From a virus: a DNA stretch of 64,000 bases. A program made the position numbers and the translations under genes. The notes below the pieces were generated by a model. That model did no database searches and was not told where the DNA came from. It was given only the letters and a program-made list of their open reading frames with translations. Within the stretch, counting starts at the first letter, position 1; every line of letters starts with the position of its first letter. The DNA is taken from IMG/VR virus record IMGVR_UViG_3300020154_000003, positions 186,001 to 250,000 of that record; one strand, 5' to 3'. This document shows positions 7,503-15,468 of the stretch, one piece after another.

Positions 7503-7882
7503 TATGCGTTTTGTCCTATCAGATTTTCGTAAAGAATCATATACCTTCTACGAATAGAAAAGTTCAACTTGTATTTCTTTTCTACCGCAAGCATTTTCTT
7601 AAAATCTGCCAACGTTATCCAGTAGTTGTTATTGCAGAAATTACCACAAAATCCTGCGATCTCATCTTTCACCTCAATGGGTAAATCTTTTCTACCCGAT
7701 GCCTGTTTCAAGCAGCCAACTAAGGTTTGAACATCAGCAGGATAGACTCTATGGTAGCATAGGATGGCGATGTCTCTCAACTTTTTTAGGGATGCTGGTT
7801 TGATTTCCACTTTAGAATATTGGAGATCACGCAGATGTGGTTCCAGTTCGCTTGCCTTAACGATTTTTCTTATAACTATCAT
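7502..7882 (-). CDS. Hypothetical protein
   Basis: 126 aa, mostly helical and basic. It has a CGNFCNNNYW segment and an FSIRRRYMILYENLIGQ C-terminus. It overlaps the family A gene upstream by 26 bases. Function unknown. Confidence 0.6.
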   Translation of the reverse strand: MIVIRKIVKASELEPHLRDLQYSKVEIKPASLKKLRDIAILCYHRVYPADVQTLVGCLKQASGRKDLPIEVKDEIAGFCGNFCNNNYWITLADFKKMLAVEKKYKLNFSIRRRYMILYENLIGQNA

Positions 7883-8468
7883 TATTAACTACGTTTTCTT
7901 CAAACCAACGATTGATTGTATTCTGTCCTAAGATATTACCAATTTGCCATTCTTTCGCAAATTCGACTGCGATAACTTTCATTTCATCAAGCGAGTATAA
8001 TCTTGGCAAACGAATGATTACATGCCCATTCATTAGTTCAACTCCCCAACAACCAACAGCACCGTAACATTCGATCAATAATTTATCACCTTTTCTCACA
8101 TTACCATCTGCGATCATTTGTAAATCTTTGAATGAAAAGTGATCCGGGAGTGCAAGAACCTTAAACCATCCTAAGGACTTCGCTTCTTCAGGAGGAAAGT
8201 TATTATCACATCTTTCAAGACTGCCGTTATTGTAATAAATCCAATCACCTATTTCAATCGGTTCTTTCTCCGAAATGAGTAACGGTTTTAAATATTTACC
8301 AATTCCCTTAATACGACCGTTGGAGGAAGTGAAGGCAACCCTCAAGGTCGAATTAGTTGCGTACCACAATTTAGCTTCTTCTGGTTGACATTCGATTAAA
8401 ACAAGTTTACCCTCTGCCATTGGGCAATTGGGTAGATCAGGTAAGGTAATGGTATGTTTTACTTTCAT
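7857..8468 (-). CDS. Family A paralog (SETE/GDW protein)
   Basis: 203 aa. Signature: MAEGKLVLIE, KPLLISEKEPIEIGDWIYY, VLALPDHFSFKDLQMIADG, GDKLLIECYG and a strand with VIIRLP, then a C-terminal helix. It is separated from the 1.2-3.3 kb array, so the family is dispersed in the left arm. Function unknown. Confidence 0.75.
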   Translation of the reverse strand: MKVKHTITLPDLPNCPMAEGKLVLIECQPEEAKLWYATNSTLRVAFTSSNGRIKGIGKYLKPLLISEKEPIEIGDWIYYNNGSLERCDNNFPPEEAKSLGWFKVLALPDHFSFKDLQMIADGNVRKGDKLLIECYGAVGCWGVELMNGHVIIRLPRLYSLDEMKVIAVEFAKEWQIGNILGQNTINRWFEENVVNNDSYKKNR

Positions 8469-8701
8469 GCTTGGGCTGCTAGTTGTGCAAATAACCTCTT
8501 GTCTTCGATTCCATAGCCTGTATTATCTCCCAAAAGTTCCAATGCATCTTTACGCATGGTGTTTACATCCGTTGTTTTGAGGACTTCATCGATGTCTTCA
8601 GGAGTCACATAGTCCCGGCCATTAGCAATGGCGATCTTTACAAGGGAATTATCCTTGTGCGCTTCCTGAAGGTGCTTATGATAATCTTCAATAACTGACA
8701 T
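8465..8701 (-). CDS. Hypothetical protein
   Basis: 78 aa, acidic and helical (VIEDYHKHLQEAHKDNSLVK...). First gene of a leftward operon: a TTTACGTATAAT promoter motif lies 20 bases upstream, and it overlaps the family A gene by ATGA. Function unknown. Confidence 0.65.
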   Translation of the reverse strand: MSVIEDYHKHLQEAHKDNSLVKIAIANGRDYVTPEDIDEVLKTTDVNTMRKDALELLGDNTGYGIEDKRLFAQLAAQA

Positions 8702-8720
8702 GATGACTGGTTTTTAGGTT

Positions 8721-8732
8721 ATTATACGTAAA
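8721..8732 (-). promoter_or_regulatory. TTTACGTATAAT phage promoter motif
   Basis: Perfect copy of the recurring element, upstream of the leftward operon that begins with the 78-aa gene. Confidence 0.6.
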
Positions 8733-8784
8733 GATAGTGGATTTGTTTTAATATGAAAAACTATTACAAACCATGAATAATGCA

Positions 8785-8792
8785 TATATTTG
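8785..8792 (+). promoter_or_regulatory. TATATTTG host-type -7 box
   Basis: Matches the Bacteroidetes housekeeping -7 consensus TAnnTTTG. The box ends 6 bases before the ATG at 8799, so the mRNA is probably leaderless or nearly so. Confidence 0.5.
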
Positions 8793-8798
8793 TACCTT

Positions 8799-9269
8799 AT
8801 GGATGAAAAACAGGATTTCGACCTAACTTCTGAAGATGTTCGAGAGGCCAGACGCATGGTCGATGAGGCTAGTGCCATCATAACAATTTATCGTCCCAAT
8901 GGTGGCGATATGAGTATTACCGTGGGCAAACCCGCTAAAAAAGTATTGGTACGCTATTTTCACCTGCTGACAGGGATAGAGTACACACGGGTTAAGGAAT
9001 CCTTAATTAACTATGGTACTAACGATTATTATGATGGGAATGAGATCGATGGTATTAAGAAGATATTTTTTAAAAATACGAAAACTAGATTTTATCACAC
9101 AATAAACGATATTAATCTCTATTACAAGAAAATCATATGTTTATCAAGATATGAATTTTTGGTTTACACCTTAAGTGAGGATGAAAACAGAGAACGTGAA
9201 ATGAAGAAAAAGTTTCGGTTGGATTATGTCGCTACTATGAGGGAATTCATTGCTCAACCAAAAAGTTAG
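8799..9269 (+). CDS. Hypothetical protein, isolated rightward gene
   Basis: 156 aa, counted from the ATG at 8799; an in-frame TTG 9 bases upstream lies inside the TATATTTG box and is rejected. Acidic N-terminus (MDEKQDFDLTSEDV), basic aromatic-rich C-terminal half (YHTINDINLYYKKIICL). It is an inverted single gene in a leftward region and ends overlapping a convergent gene by 23 bases. Function unknown; it may be an early gene. Confidence 0.65.
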   Translation: MDEKQDFDLTSEDVREARRMVDEASAIITIYRPNGGDMSITVGKPAKKVLVRYFHLLTGIEYTRVKESLINYGTNDYYDGNEIDGIKKIFFKNTKTRFYHTINDINLYYKKIICLSRYEFLVYTLSEDENREREMKKKFRLDYVATMREFIAQPKS

Positions 9270-9462
9270 AAATCTCTAACAGATAATACATATGATCAGC
9301 GACCAGCACCCTACTTTCAAGCGGATAATGAGTTTCAGAGATTAATTTGATGTGACTTCTGAATATAGTGTTTAATCGCAATTCAGTAATCACTTCATAA
9401 TTATTACTTAGAAGTTCGAAAACATTATGTGCTATGTTATTATGACAAGTAGGGATTGGCAT
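9247..9462 (-). CDS. Hypothetical protein
   Basis: 71 aa, helical, with a C-terminal LVADHMYYLLEISNFLVEQ. TAATG-like abutment with the upstream gene. Its 3' end overlaps the convergent rightward gene. No family recognised. Confidence 0.5.
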   Translation of the reverse strand: MPIPTCHNNIAHNVFELLSNNYEVITELRLNTIFRSHIKLISETHYPLESRVLVADHMYYLLEISNFLVEQ

Positions 9463-9719
9463 CAGTTGACAGGATACAAAATCAATGCCCGTGGCTTGGC
9501 CTTAATTTCTTTCCATTCTTCGTCATCCATGCCTGCATCATACGCACTCCATTTGGTGTCATATACTTCACCAGAATAGGTAGTATCAGGAACGTAAACG
9601 GCATCAGGGTCAACGTCAGCCAACGGTGAGTAACCATTACCTTCAGAATCTTTTTGAAGGATGACTTCCATATCATCAGGCAAGTCTTTGATGGCTGCTT
9701 TTAAATCTTTAACGGTCAT
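9462..9719 (-). CDS. Conserved phage protein (LPDDMEV..EGNGYSPL)
   Basis: 85 aa. It starts MTVKDLKAAIKDLPDDMEVI and has DSEGNGYSPLADVDPDAVY, then a DDEEWKEIKAKPRAL end. This layout is familiar from small proteins encoded by many unrelated phages, with no assigned function. ATGA overlap with the membrane-peptide gene upstream. Confidence 0.7.
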   Translation of the reverse strand: MTVKDLKAAIKDLPDDMEVILQKDSEGNGYSPLADVDPDAVYVPDTTYSGEVYDTKWSAYDAGMDDEEWKEIKAKPRALILYPVN

Positions 9720-9895
9720 ATTATCCCAAGTAATTTACACGGTACAAAGAGAACAATCAATCCAACAAGTAAGAGTATGCATTGAATGGTAATGTTTTTT
9801 GGTTGTTTGAATATTGGTTGAAGTCCCATGCCTGCTGAACAACCCAATAGAAGTCCTCCAATCAAAAGTAGTATGTAAGCGATGATTTCTGTCAT
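9716..9895 (-). CDS. Small two-helix membrane protein
   Basis: 59 aa with hydrophobic helices at about 4-26 (AYILLLIGGLLLG) and 40-55 (ILLLVGLIVLFVP). Both ends are coupled by ATGA overlaps to neighbouring genes, which confirms this frame over the longer antiparallel-looking alternative. Function unknown. Confidence 0.6.
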   Translation of the reverse strand: MTEIIAYILLLIGGLLLGCSAGMGLQPIFKQPKNITIQCILLLVGLIVLFVPCKLLGII

Positions 9896-10068
9896 TTGTC
9901 TTCGATGTCAATCCAACCAACCACTGCTCCCAAGCCAGTAAATACTGCAACCGTGTAGATCACTTCTGCTTTTCCAACTGGCTCCCAATTGCAAGTTACT
10001 GCTTTAACGATACACCTTATTTCACCAATGATGGCGAGTATAACGATAAGTATAATAATCAATCTCAT
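9892..10068 (-). CDS. Small membrane protein
   Basis: 58 aa: N-terminal helix MRLIIILIVILAIIGEI, a Cys-containing middle and a second hydrophobic stretch (VIYTVAVFTGLGAVVGWI). ATGA overlap with the next membrane-peptide gene. Just upstream (on its mRNA) is a run of nine C residues, unusual in this AT-rich DNA. Confidence 0.6.
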   Translation of the reverse strand: MRLIIILIVILAIIGEIRCIVKAVTCNWEPVGKAEVIYTVAVFTGLGAVVGWIDIEDK

Positions 10069-10097
10069 TTTATTTTGGGGGGGGGTTAAATTTAAAA

Positions 10098-11090
10098 TTA
10101 CTCAACTAATGACAGTTTAGAATAAATGGGGTTTCTTTTTTCATCGTCTTTTCTTGTGAAGAAATCAAAGTAATGCTCGATTCGCCACTTACCCTTCTTC
10201 ACCTTCGCCAGTACTGCATCTGCATAAGTATCTGTTTTAGTACTTATCTCTTTAATAGGTTCTTCTGCTTCCTCCAACACTTTTTTGTCAGCACATTGCC
10301 AACGCCAAACGTCAAGTGAGATCATTCCTATTTGTTTGAATCCCTCAAACTCAATCTCATATTCCTCATCCTTTTCTCCATCGTAACCATACGGATTGGT
10401 TACAATAATTTCAGTACCGTCATCTTTTAAATGAATACTAACACTCATATTACCCATTTGAGCATATCCCACATTTTGCTTGGCTAGGTATTGCATCAGA
10501 ACGTTGCGACCTAACACGGAATTAATGTCTGGATGACCATATCTATTTTTGGGATTAACGTACAGCTTTTCGGTTTTGAAAAAATTTTGAAAAATCAATT
10601 CACCAGAAGGAACCTCAATCTCAGAGACGAGTTTCTTTTTTCTTTTTAATGATTTTGCTTCACATGATGGTATTTCTTCTGGTTTAATTTGATAGTCGTA
10701 TTTACTAATGTTTTCCCTTACTGCACCTTCATCTCTTAATTTCCAATATGCGGGAGTAGGTATGAGACTTAGTGTGGTTTCATCTTTAATGACAATATAC
10801 ATTGTGGCACCACAATCGAAACACTGTCTTTCCATTCCAGTATAGCCAAGATAATCACCAATCTCATAAGCATCTGTCAATGATCTTTTATAGTGCTCCA
10901 ACATCCTAGTTTTATCTGCTTTGGAATCTTTTTGAGATTTGCCTTTACCTGTGGTGTATTCGCGAACCATTTCTTTAAGATGGTTGACTTCTTGGTCTAT
11001 TCTCTCCCCAACATCATGTACGCGATGACCCTTTAAATCAATTTTGATCGTGCCAGCCTTTATGCCGTTGTTAATGTCTTGGATATTCAT
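10098..11090 (-). CDS. Hypothetical protein, 330 aa
   Basis: N-terminal helical and basic part (about 1-85), a MERQCFDCGATMYIV segment (about 87-101) that could be half of a metal site, then a mixed alpha/beta region with FKQIGMISLDVWRWQ near 250 and a basic C-terminus. The largest gene in the first 16 kb. No recognised domain. Confidence 0.6.
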   Translation of the reverse strand: MNIQDINNGIKAGTIKIDLKGHRVHDVGERIDQEVNHLKEMVREYTTGKGKSQKDSKADKTRMLEHYKRSLTDAYEIGDYLGYTGMERQCFDCGATMYIVIKDETTLSLIPTPAYWKLRDEGAVRENISKYDYQIKPEEIPSCEAKSLKRKKKLVSEIEVPSGELIFQNFFKTEKLYVNPKNRYGHPDINSVLGRNVLMQYLAKQNVGYAQMGNMSVSIHLKDDGTEIIVTNPYGYDGEKDEEYEIEFEGFKQIGMISLDVWRWQCADKKVLEEAEEPIKEISTKTDTYADAVLAKVKKGKWRIEHYFDFFTRKDDEKRNPIYSKLSLVE

Positions 11091-11093
11091 GTC

Positions 11094-11456
11094 TTACGAT
11101 TCAGGAGTGTATTCTTTAAGTGCTATGTGATAGTGTCCACTCTTTTCAGGTACAGGAATTTTAAGAATGGTGTCAACGCCATTCATTCTGTAAGCGAGTA
11201 ATGGCGCTCCAGCACCACCGAAAAAGTTTATCACTCCTGCGATATTTTTAAACCGACCATCTGGTTCAGCACAAGGTATGATTTCAGGCCATGATGTTGA
11301 ACGAGAGGAATTCATTACAACAACAAAATCTTTATCCGGGTATTCGTCCATAGCTAGTTTAAGGAACGATACTGCAGTACTCATAGGGATATTAATCCCC
11401 GCATAAATTTCACCATGATTCAAGATGGCTAATACCAGTTCCTTAATTGTTTTCAT
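11094..11456 (-). CDS. Hypothetical protein
   Basis: 120 aa. The start chosen is MKTIKELVL because its ATG overlaps the upstream TGA (ATGA); an upstream in-frame ATG would overlap by 40 bases. It contains DKDFVVVMNSS and INFFGGAGAPLLAY. Function unknown. Confidence 0.6.
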   Translation of the reverse strand: MKTIKELVLAILNHGEIYAGINIPMSTAVSFLKLAMDEYPDKDFVVVMNSSRSTSWPEIIPCAEPDGRFKNIAGVINFFGGAGAPLLAYRMNGVDTILKIPVPEKSGHYHIALKEYTPES

Positions 11457-11656
11457 TTGATTAATTTCGGGAGATTCGGTTTCTTCATCCAAGCAGTAAC
11501 ACTTATCAAATTACCATCACGGTCTTCCCAATAAGGTTTCTTACGTTTGTCTGATGGAACTACATAGTGTGCTATGTCAACATCCGTTTCGAATGCGACA
11601 ACCAGTACATCCAACATTGGTTCTGGTGTCTTGCTTTTATCCGTTATCCACTTCAT
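11453..11656 (-). CDS. DUF551-like protein
   Basis: 67 aa. MKWITDKSKTPEPMLDVLVV, then an A-H-Y strand, W-E-D, and the C-terminal VTAWMKKPNLP: the classic W...P...VLV...A.Y...W...V..WM..P..P pattern of DUF551, found in many phages. Function unknown. It overlaps both neighbours. Confidence 0.65.
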   Translation of the reverse strand: MKWITDKSKTPEPMLDVLVVAFETDVDIAHYVVPSDKRKKPYWEDRDGNLISVTAWMKKPNLPKLIK

Positions 11657-11927
11657 TGACTTCGGCAGTTTGAGGTTGATCTTCGTAATAGCACATCGCG
11701 AAGGGGTTCATTTTGAAATCCTTCACGAATTGATATTGATGCTCAGGTGCAATGGCATCGAGTACCTTTCTGATATGGGGTGTATCGTTGATTAAAAAGC
11801 CACCTGTCATGAACTCCACACCATCTTTTTTAATTAGTGCCAAATGATTCTTCCTATTGATTCGGTTAGCCAACAGGGTTACTTCTTCGTAACCATTGGA
11901 GGTGGGAGTAATATGGAGAATTTTCAT
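11637..11927 (-). CDS. Hypothetical protein
   Basis: 96 aa, alpha/beta-looking start (MKILHITPTSNGYEEVTLLA) and acidic tail. First gene after an AATGCGTATAAT promoter motif. No family recognised. Confidence 0.6.
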   Translation of the reverse strand: MKILHITPTSNGYEEVTLLANRINRKNHLALIKKDGVEFMTGGFLINDTPHIRKVLDAIAPEHQYQFVKDFKMNPFAMCYYEDQPQTAEVNEVDNG

Positions 11928-11947
11928 GGTTTTAAGGTGTTTTCAAT

Positions 11948-11959
11948 ATTATACGCATT
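11948..11959 (-). promoter_or_regulatory. AATGCGTATAAT phage promoter motif
   Basis: Recurring promoter element in the gap upstream of the leftward operon starting with the 96-aa gene. Confidence 0.5.
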
Positions 11960-11972
11960 TCAATGAAAAATG

Positions 11973-12233
11973 TTATTCAACTAAGAAATCATATAGATCG
12001 TTGACATAGCAAGCATAATTGTCATTCAACCCCCGCACCTCAGAATAGACATCGCGTTCAGATAGATTCTTTAATTGTCGTAATCTCGAATATTTAAAAT
12101 CATTCTTCTCCTTATCCCACACATCAACCCATTTGTTGCCATTCTGCAAATCTTCTCTGACTTTGGCAGAGTATCGATCTATAGGAAATCGTTTATAAAT
12201 AACGAAGGCTACATGTCTAAATTCCTCTTCCAT
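11973..12233 (-). CDS. Family B small orphan protein
   Basis: 86 aa. GNKWVDVWDKEKNDFKYS followed by the C-terminal LNDNYACYVNDLYDFL, a textbook family B pair. Abuts the next family B gene with no gap. Function unknown. Confidence 0.7.
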   Translation of the reverse strand: MEEEFRHVAFVIYKRFPIDRYSAKVREDLQNGNKWVDVWDKEKNDFKYSRLRQLKNLSERDVYSEVRGLNDNYACYVNDLYDFLVE

Positions 12234-12494
12234 TTACCGTGTCAATACATAAAATAACGTATTCACATAATCAGTGAATGCAACATTCATTTGGTGAACC
12301 CTATCCTTCAATATTGGACGCAAAGGCAGGTTTGCGATCTCATCTTCTGTCAAATAAACAGACTGATCAACCCAAGTTTGTCTCACTTTATCATACACGT
12401 CAAGGTAACTGCTACCATCACGATGATCGTAACGTTCTCGTATACAATACCTTTCTAAGGGTATCTCATCGAATATTTGTTCAATAGCATCCAA
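12234..12494 (-). CDS. Family B small orphan protein
   Basis: 86 aa. GSSYLDVYDKVRQTWVDQ and the C-terminal MNVAFTDYVNTLFYVL. The central W-D-V-W-D is changed to YLDVYD. Adjacent tandem paralog. Function unknown. Confidence 0.65.
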   Translation of the reverse strand: MDAIEQIFDEIPLERYCIRERYDHRDGSSYLDVYDKVRQTWVDQSVYLTEDEIANLPLRPILKDRVHQMNVAFTDYVNTLFYVLTR

Positions 12495-12581
12495 TCGAGT
12501 AAAAGTAAAGAAATTTGTTTATTTCACCAAATCCTTAATTAAGTAAAGGTTTTAGGTCGGTCGCAGTCAGTATTTATAGAT

Positions 12582-13070
12582 ATGACAATAGTACTGATTC
12601 AATCCCTCATATTTTTAGCCTACATATCAATGGTTATTATTAGATTCGGGGTACTCCCATCAATTTCTGATTCGTGGTATGAATTGCAACCGAAAAAGCA
12701 ATCATACCTATTCACATTTTTTATTTGGGGATTGGCAGTACCAATGTTTTTCGTTGGTACGTTCTGGTATGCTTTGGCTTGTGGTTTTCTTTGTTTTGTT
12801 GGCGTTGCAACTCAGTTCAAAGAAGGTGGTATGACGAAGGTAGTACACAATTGGGGTGCTGCAGGAGGTATCGGGTTAGCTTTACTCGCGCTCTTAATTG
12901 AAGGATTCGTATTCCCGTTGGCGTTTACTTTGCTAGGTATAGCCTTCGTAGTTAAGAAGAAACTTCCCAACAAAATCTGGTGGATTGAAATTATTGCTTT
13001 TGTGAATATTGAATTGGCCTTAATCATAAGGGCAATCATTGAAGCTATCGATCCGTCAGTACTGCTTTAG
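12582..13070 (+). CDS. Polytopic integral membrane protein
   Basis: 162 aa with about five hydrophobic helices. Features: RFGVLPSISDSWYELQPK near the first loop, then TKVVHNWGAAGG (about 84-95). This FG..PS.S..YY..L ... VH..GA layout resembles small bacterial and phage membrane proteins of unknown function. It is the second isolated rightward gene in the left arm; a CTTAATTAAG palindrome and an AT-rich promoter region precede it. Its end overlaps the convergent gene by 15 bases. Confidence 0.7.
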   Translation: MTIVLIQSLIFLAYISMVIIRFGVLPSISDSWYELQPKKQSYLFTFFIWGLAVPMFFVGTFWYALACGFLCFVGVATQFKEGGMTKVVHNWGAAGGIGLALLALLIEGFVFPLAFTLLGIAFVVKKKLPNKIWWIEIIAFVNIELALIIRAIIEAIDPSVLL

Positions 13071-13331
13071 TGGTGTAGCAGATAGTAGATCATCGACTTC
13101 ACTAATCACACTCTCCACAGACATCTTATCAAACCATATGTCGTAATTCTTAGAAAACGAACCGGGAGGTGTTTTCAACATCTTTGCAGTATCAGGTATT
13201 TGATAAACGAATGGGTGATGCTTTGTAGCATTTGCTTCCATCGCAAGTTGATCATTGAACCATTGCTTGAACTCTTCCATTTTCATGCAATAGACTCTAT
13301 CCATGTGACGAATTCTTATTTTTCGTTTCAT
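13056..13331 (-). CDS. Hypothetical protein
   Basis: 91 aa. Basic start (MKRKIRIRHMDRVYCMKMEE), then PPGSFSKNYDIWFDKM and an acidic helix. No family recognised. Confidence 0.55.
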   Translation of the reverse strand: MKRKIRIRHMDRVYCMKMEEFKQWFNDQLAMEANATKHHPFVYQIPDTAKMLKTPPGSFSKNYDIWFDKMSVESVISEVDDLLSATPLKQY

Positions 13332-13335
13332 GATT

Positions 13336-13527
13336 TTATATATGTTTTTTTAAGACTTCTCGGACTTTTTTATGGAAGGTTCTACCTTTTCTGAATGATA
13401 CGGAGTGATTCGGTAGAACACCAAGCATTCCATGCTTGTTTAATACGCTATTCGCAGTATTTAATGCATTTTCCAAATGAACGATCTTCATTGCTAATGC
13501 GTATGATGTGTCGCCACGGTCTATCAT
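13336..13527 (-). CDS. Hypothetical protein
   Basis: 63 aa: N-terminal amphipathic helix (YALAMKIVHLENALNTANS) and a basic C-terminus. ATGA overlap with the family A gene upstream. Function unknown. Confidence 0.55.
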   Translation of the reverse strand: MIDRGDTSYALAMKIVHLENALNTANSVLNKHGMLGVLPNHSVSFRKGRTFHKKVREVLKKHI

Positions 13528-14213
13528 GTGGTTTGAGTTTTCATCCAGTCTTTAAAATTTTCATATACGTAATCCCAATCAGGATGTGTGATTTTTTCTC
13601 TCGCAGCATTAAAGGCTTTTTCTGCGATAGATAGTGGAACCATAATTTCTTGGAGAGGAATTATTCTAACCTCGTTACGTGAATTTAGTTTCACAACGAA
13701 ACCATCATATCCTTTCCAGTTATCGGTATCATAATCGCAAAGTACCGAGATACAACCGATGCGTCCATCGTTAGCACATACACCCTCAACCTCAAGCAAC
13801 ATCACGTCCTGATCTTTCATTCGTTCAATCTCCATATCACGGAAATGGTCAAATGAAAAGTTCTCTGGTTTAGCTAGTACTTTTTTCCATCCATACAACA
13901 TGGCGTGAGATACTGAGTTATGGGAATCAATAAGAAAAAATTGATTCTTGGCACCAACACCGTTCATGTTATATACATAATCCCCGATTTGAGGTTGTTC
14001 AGTGTCTGATACGAGCAGTGGCTTTAGAAATTTATTACCGATGTGTACCATGTGGTTTGATCGGATGTCGAAATCACAATTCTCTTTCAAGACTTCAACA
14101 GTCCAATTCACAAACACCAATCTAACATCAACAACATACAATGCTGGTCGTTTAAGGCGACCGTTTCCACGATCACTAGATAATCGAGCCTCCTTGATTT
14201 TTATCTCATTCAT
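13524..14213 (-). CDS. Family A paralog (SETE/GDW protein)
   Basis: 229 aa. LYVVDVRLVFVNW start of core, KPLLVSDTEQPQIGDYVYN, VLAKPENFSFDHFRDMEIER, VMLLEVEG, VKLNSRNEVRIIP, then a helical C-terminus. It is the most diverged member (SDTE, GDY). Function unknown. Confidence 0.7.
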   Translation of the reverse strand: MNEIKIKEARLSSDRGNGRLKRPALYVVDVRLVFVNWTVEVLKENCDFDIRSNHMVHIGNKFLKPLLVSDTEQPQIGDYVYNMNGVGAKNQFFLIDSHNSVSHAMLYGWKKVLAKPENFSFDHFRDMEIERMKDQDVMLLEVEGVCANDGRIGCISVLCDYDTDNWKGYDGFVVKLNSRNEVRIIPLQEIMVPLSIAEKAFNAAREKITHPDWDYVYENFKDWMKTQTT

Positions 14214-14509
14214 AAATCTTGTTGCCGTTGGTTTTTATGTTTCTGTATAGTCTCAACTAATTTCTTTATCTTATGATCAACATTTAAAGCTTCTGCTATC
14301 TTGTGGGAAACATTCGCATCTATTGCAATTTGTGCATCCTCCAAGTTGTCCCAAAAAGTAGTGAAATCATCATGAACCTTAAACGTTTTATCGCTCATGG
14401 ATTCCCATTTCGGTGATCCTATTGATCTTATGTCCCGGAAGAAATTAATACATTCCTGCTGACGTTTGGTCAGATCATCAACGATAGATATTAAACTTTC
14501 AGTTGTCAT
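14210..14509 (-). CDS. Hypothetical helical protein
   Basis: 99 aa, almost entirely helical (LTKRQQECINFFRDIRSIG...KIKKLVETIQKHKNQRQQDL), with a likely coiled coil near the C-terminus. It lies just downstream of an interrupted tRNA gene. Function unknown. Confidence 0.6.
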   Translation of the reverse strand: MTTESLISIVDDLTKRQQECINFFRDIRSIGSPKWESMSDKTFKVHDDFTTFWDNLEDAQIAIDANVSHKIAEALNVDHKIKKLVETIQKHKNQRQQDL

Positions 14510-14525
14510 TTTAACACGTTTAAAG

Positions 14526-14682
14526 TGGCGAAGGGAGGGACTCGAACCCTCATTCTGTAGATCGGTCTTGCTCGTCTACAGCGTTGGTCTCAGCCTTGGG
14601 CAAGAAATCGTAAGCCTTTACCTCACGACCTATCCATATTGGCCTGATCCACAACTGCGTTTACCAATTTCGCCACCTTGCC
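14526..14682 (-). tRNA. Interrupted tRNA-Leu-like gene (probable GAG anticodon)
   Basis: Acceptor GGCAAGG pairs with CCTT(C)GCC (one bulged C), D arm GCG/CGC has a class II loop, and T arm GAGGG/CCCTC has loop TTCGAGT. The anticodon region is split: GTTG (14652-14655) and CAAC flank loop CTGAGAC (14587-14593), with about 58 extra nt between (14594-14651, starting TGGATC). A long variable region holds a 7-bp CTGTAGA/TCTACAG stem. No encoded CCA. Boundaries are good to about 2 nt, and the anticodon is less certain than in the 26.8-kb gene. Confidence 0.6.
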
Positions 14683-14692
14683 AAAATATCTT

Positions 14693-15040
14693 TTAATTAA
14701 CTGAAATAAATTTCATAACCGCCCTATCATATTCTTTGAAGCCCTCACTGTTTTTAATGCTAACCCATTTCAAATAATCGTCAACTTTTTCAACGTCTTC
14801 TTTTCTTATCACATTCACTGTGATAAGCTTTTTGTGATTCATAAATTTATTCACATCGATAACTCCTTTGATGGTTGCCACATTTAATTTTCTTAATTGT
14901 GGTGTAGTAGCTGTCGTAATCACAAATCCCTTTGGTGGCTTACCTGATTTAACACAATCAATAAGAACCTCATTACTTAGTTTCAATTCTTCTATTGACG
15001 AATATATGATCTTAGGTTTATTCTTTACCTTCTTCGCCAT
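14693..15040 (-). CDS. Hypothetical protein
   Basis: 115 aa from MAKKVKNKP, chosen because it avoids overlap with the upstream gene. KGFVITTATTPQLRKLNVATI suggests a small alpha/beta fold. No family recognised. Confidence 0.55.
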   Translation of the reverse strand: MAKKVKNKPKIIYSSIEELKLSNEVLIDCVKSGKPPKGFVITTATTPQLRKLNVATIKGVIDVNKFMNHKKLITVNVIRKEDVEKVDDYLKWVSIKNSEGFKEYDRAVMKFISVN

Positions 15041-15045
15041 TTCAA

Positions 15046-15468
15046 TTACCAATTATTAAAGATGAAACGATATTTTTGATTGGGACTACCTATCTCCGCA
15101 ACTTCATCATTCTTAACGTTCATATAAACGTAATCTCGTCTAGTACCATCCACCGTCACTTCCTTAATGAACGAATGGTTACATTGGGCTTCAATTTGAA
15201 ATTTTTCTTCTTCATTGAAAAATGCTTTGAAGATTTCAAGCACATTACTATTACTTGAAATGTAATTGTCAATATAAATACCTGAAGGTTTCAGCGTATA
15301 GTGATACGCAATAATGCCTTTATAGTGGAACTGGTTAGAGATTAATTCCTGATAACTTCTCGCGCTTTTGTAATCGTTGGGCTTAATACCCCGTATAGGA
15401 AGATATATTGATTCCATACTTATGTGGGTTGTTACCATAACAACCGGCTCATTTATTGTATCAGTCAT
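15046..15468 (-). CDS. Hypothetical protein
   Basis: 140 aa from MTDTINEPVV; a longer form would overlap the upstream gene by 65 bases. Beta-rich with YIDNYISSNSNVLEIFKAFF and an RRDYVYMNVKNDEVAEIG end. Function unknown. Confidence 0.55.
   Translation of the reverse strand: MTDTINEPVVMVTTHISMESIYLPIRGIKPNDYKSARSYQELISNQFHYKGIIAYHYTLKPSGIYIDNYISSNSNVLEIFKAFFNEEEKFQIEAQCNHSFIKEVTVDGTRRDYVYMNVKNDEVAEIGSPNQKYRFIFNNW

Noticed and set aside
9735-9950. 71-aa leftward ORF
   Set aside because: Out of frame with two membrane-peptide genes (9716-9895, 9892-10068) that are coupled by ATGA and have sensible transmembrane sequence.
14466-14696. 76-aa rightward ORF
   Set aside because: It is the complement of the interrupted tRNA-Leu and shows the typical tRNA-shadow peptide.
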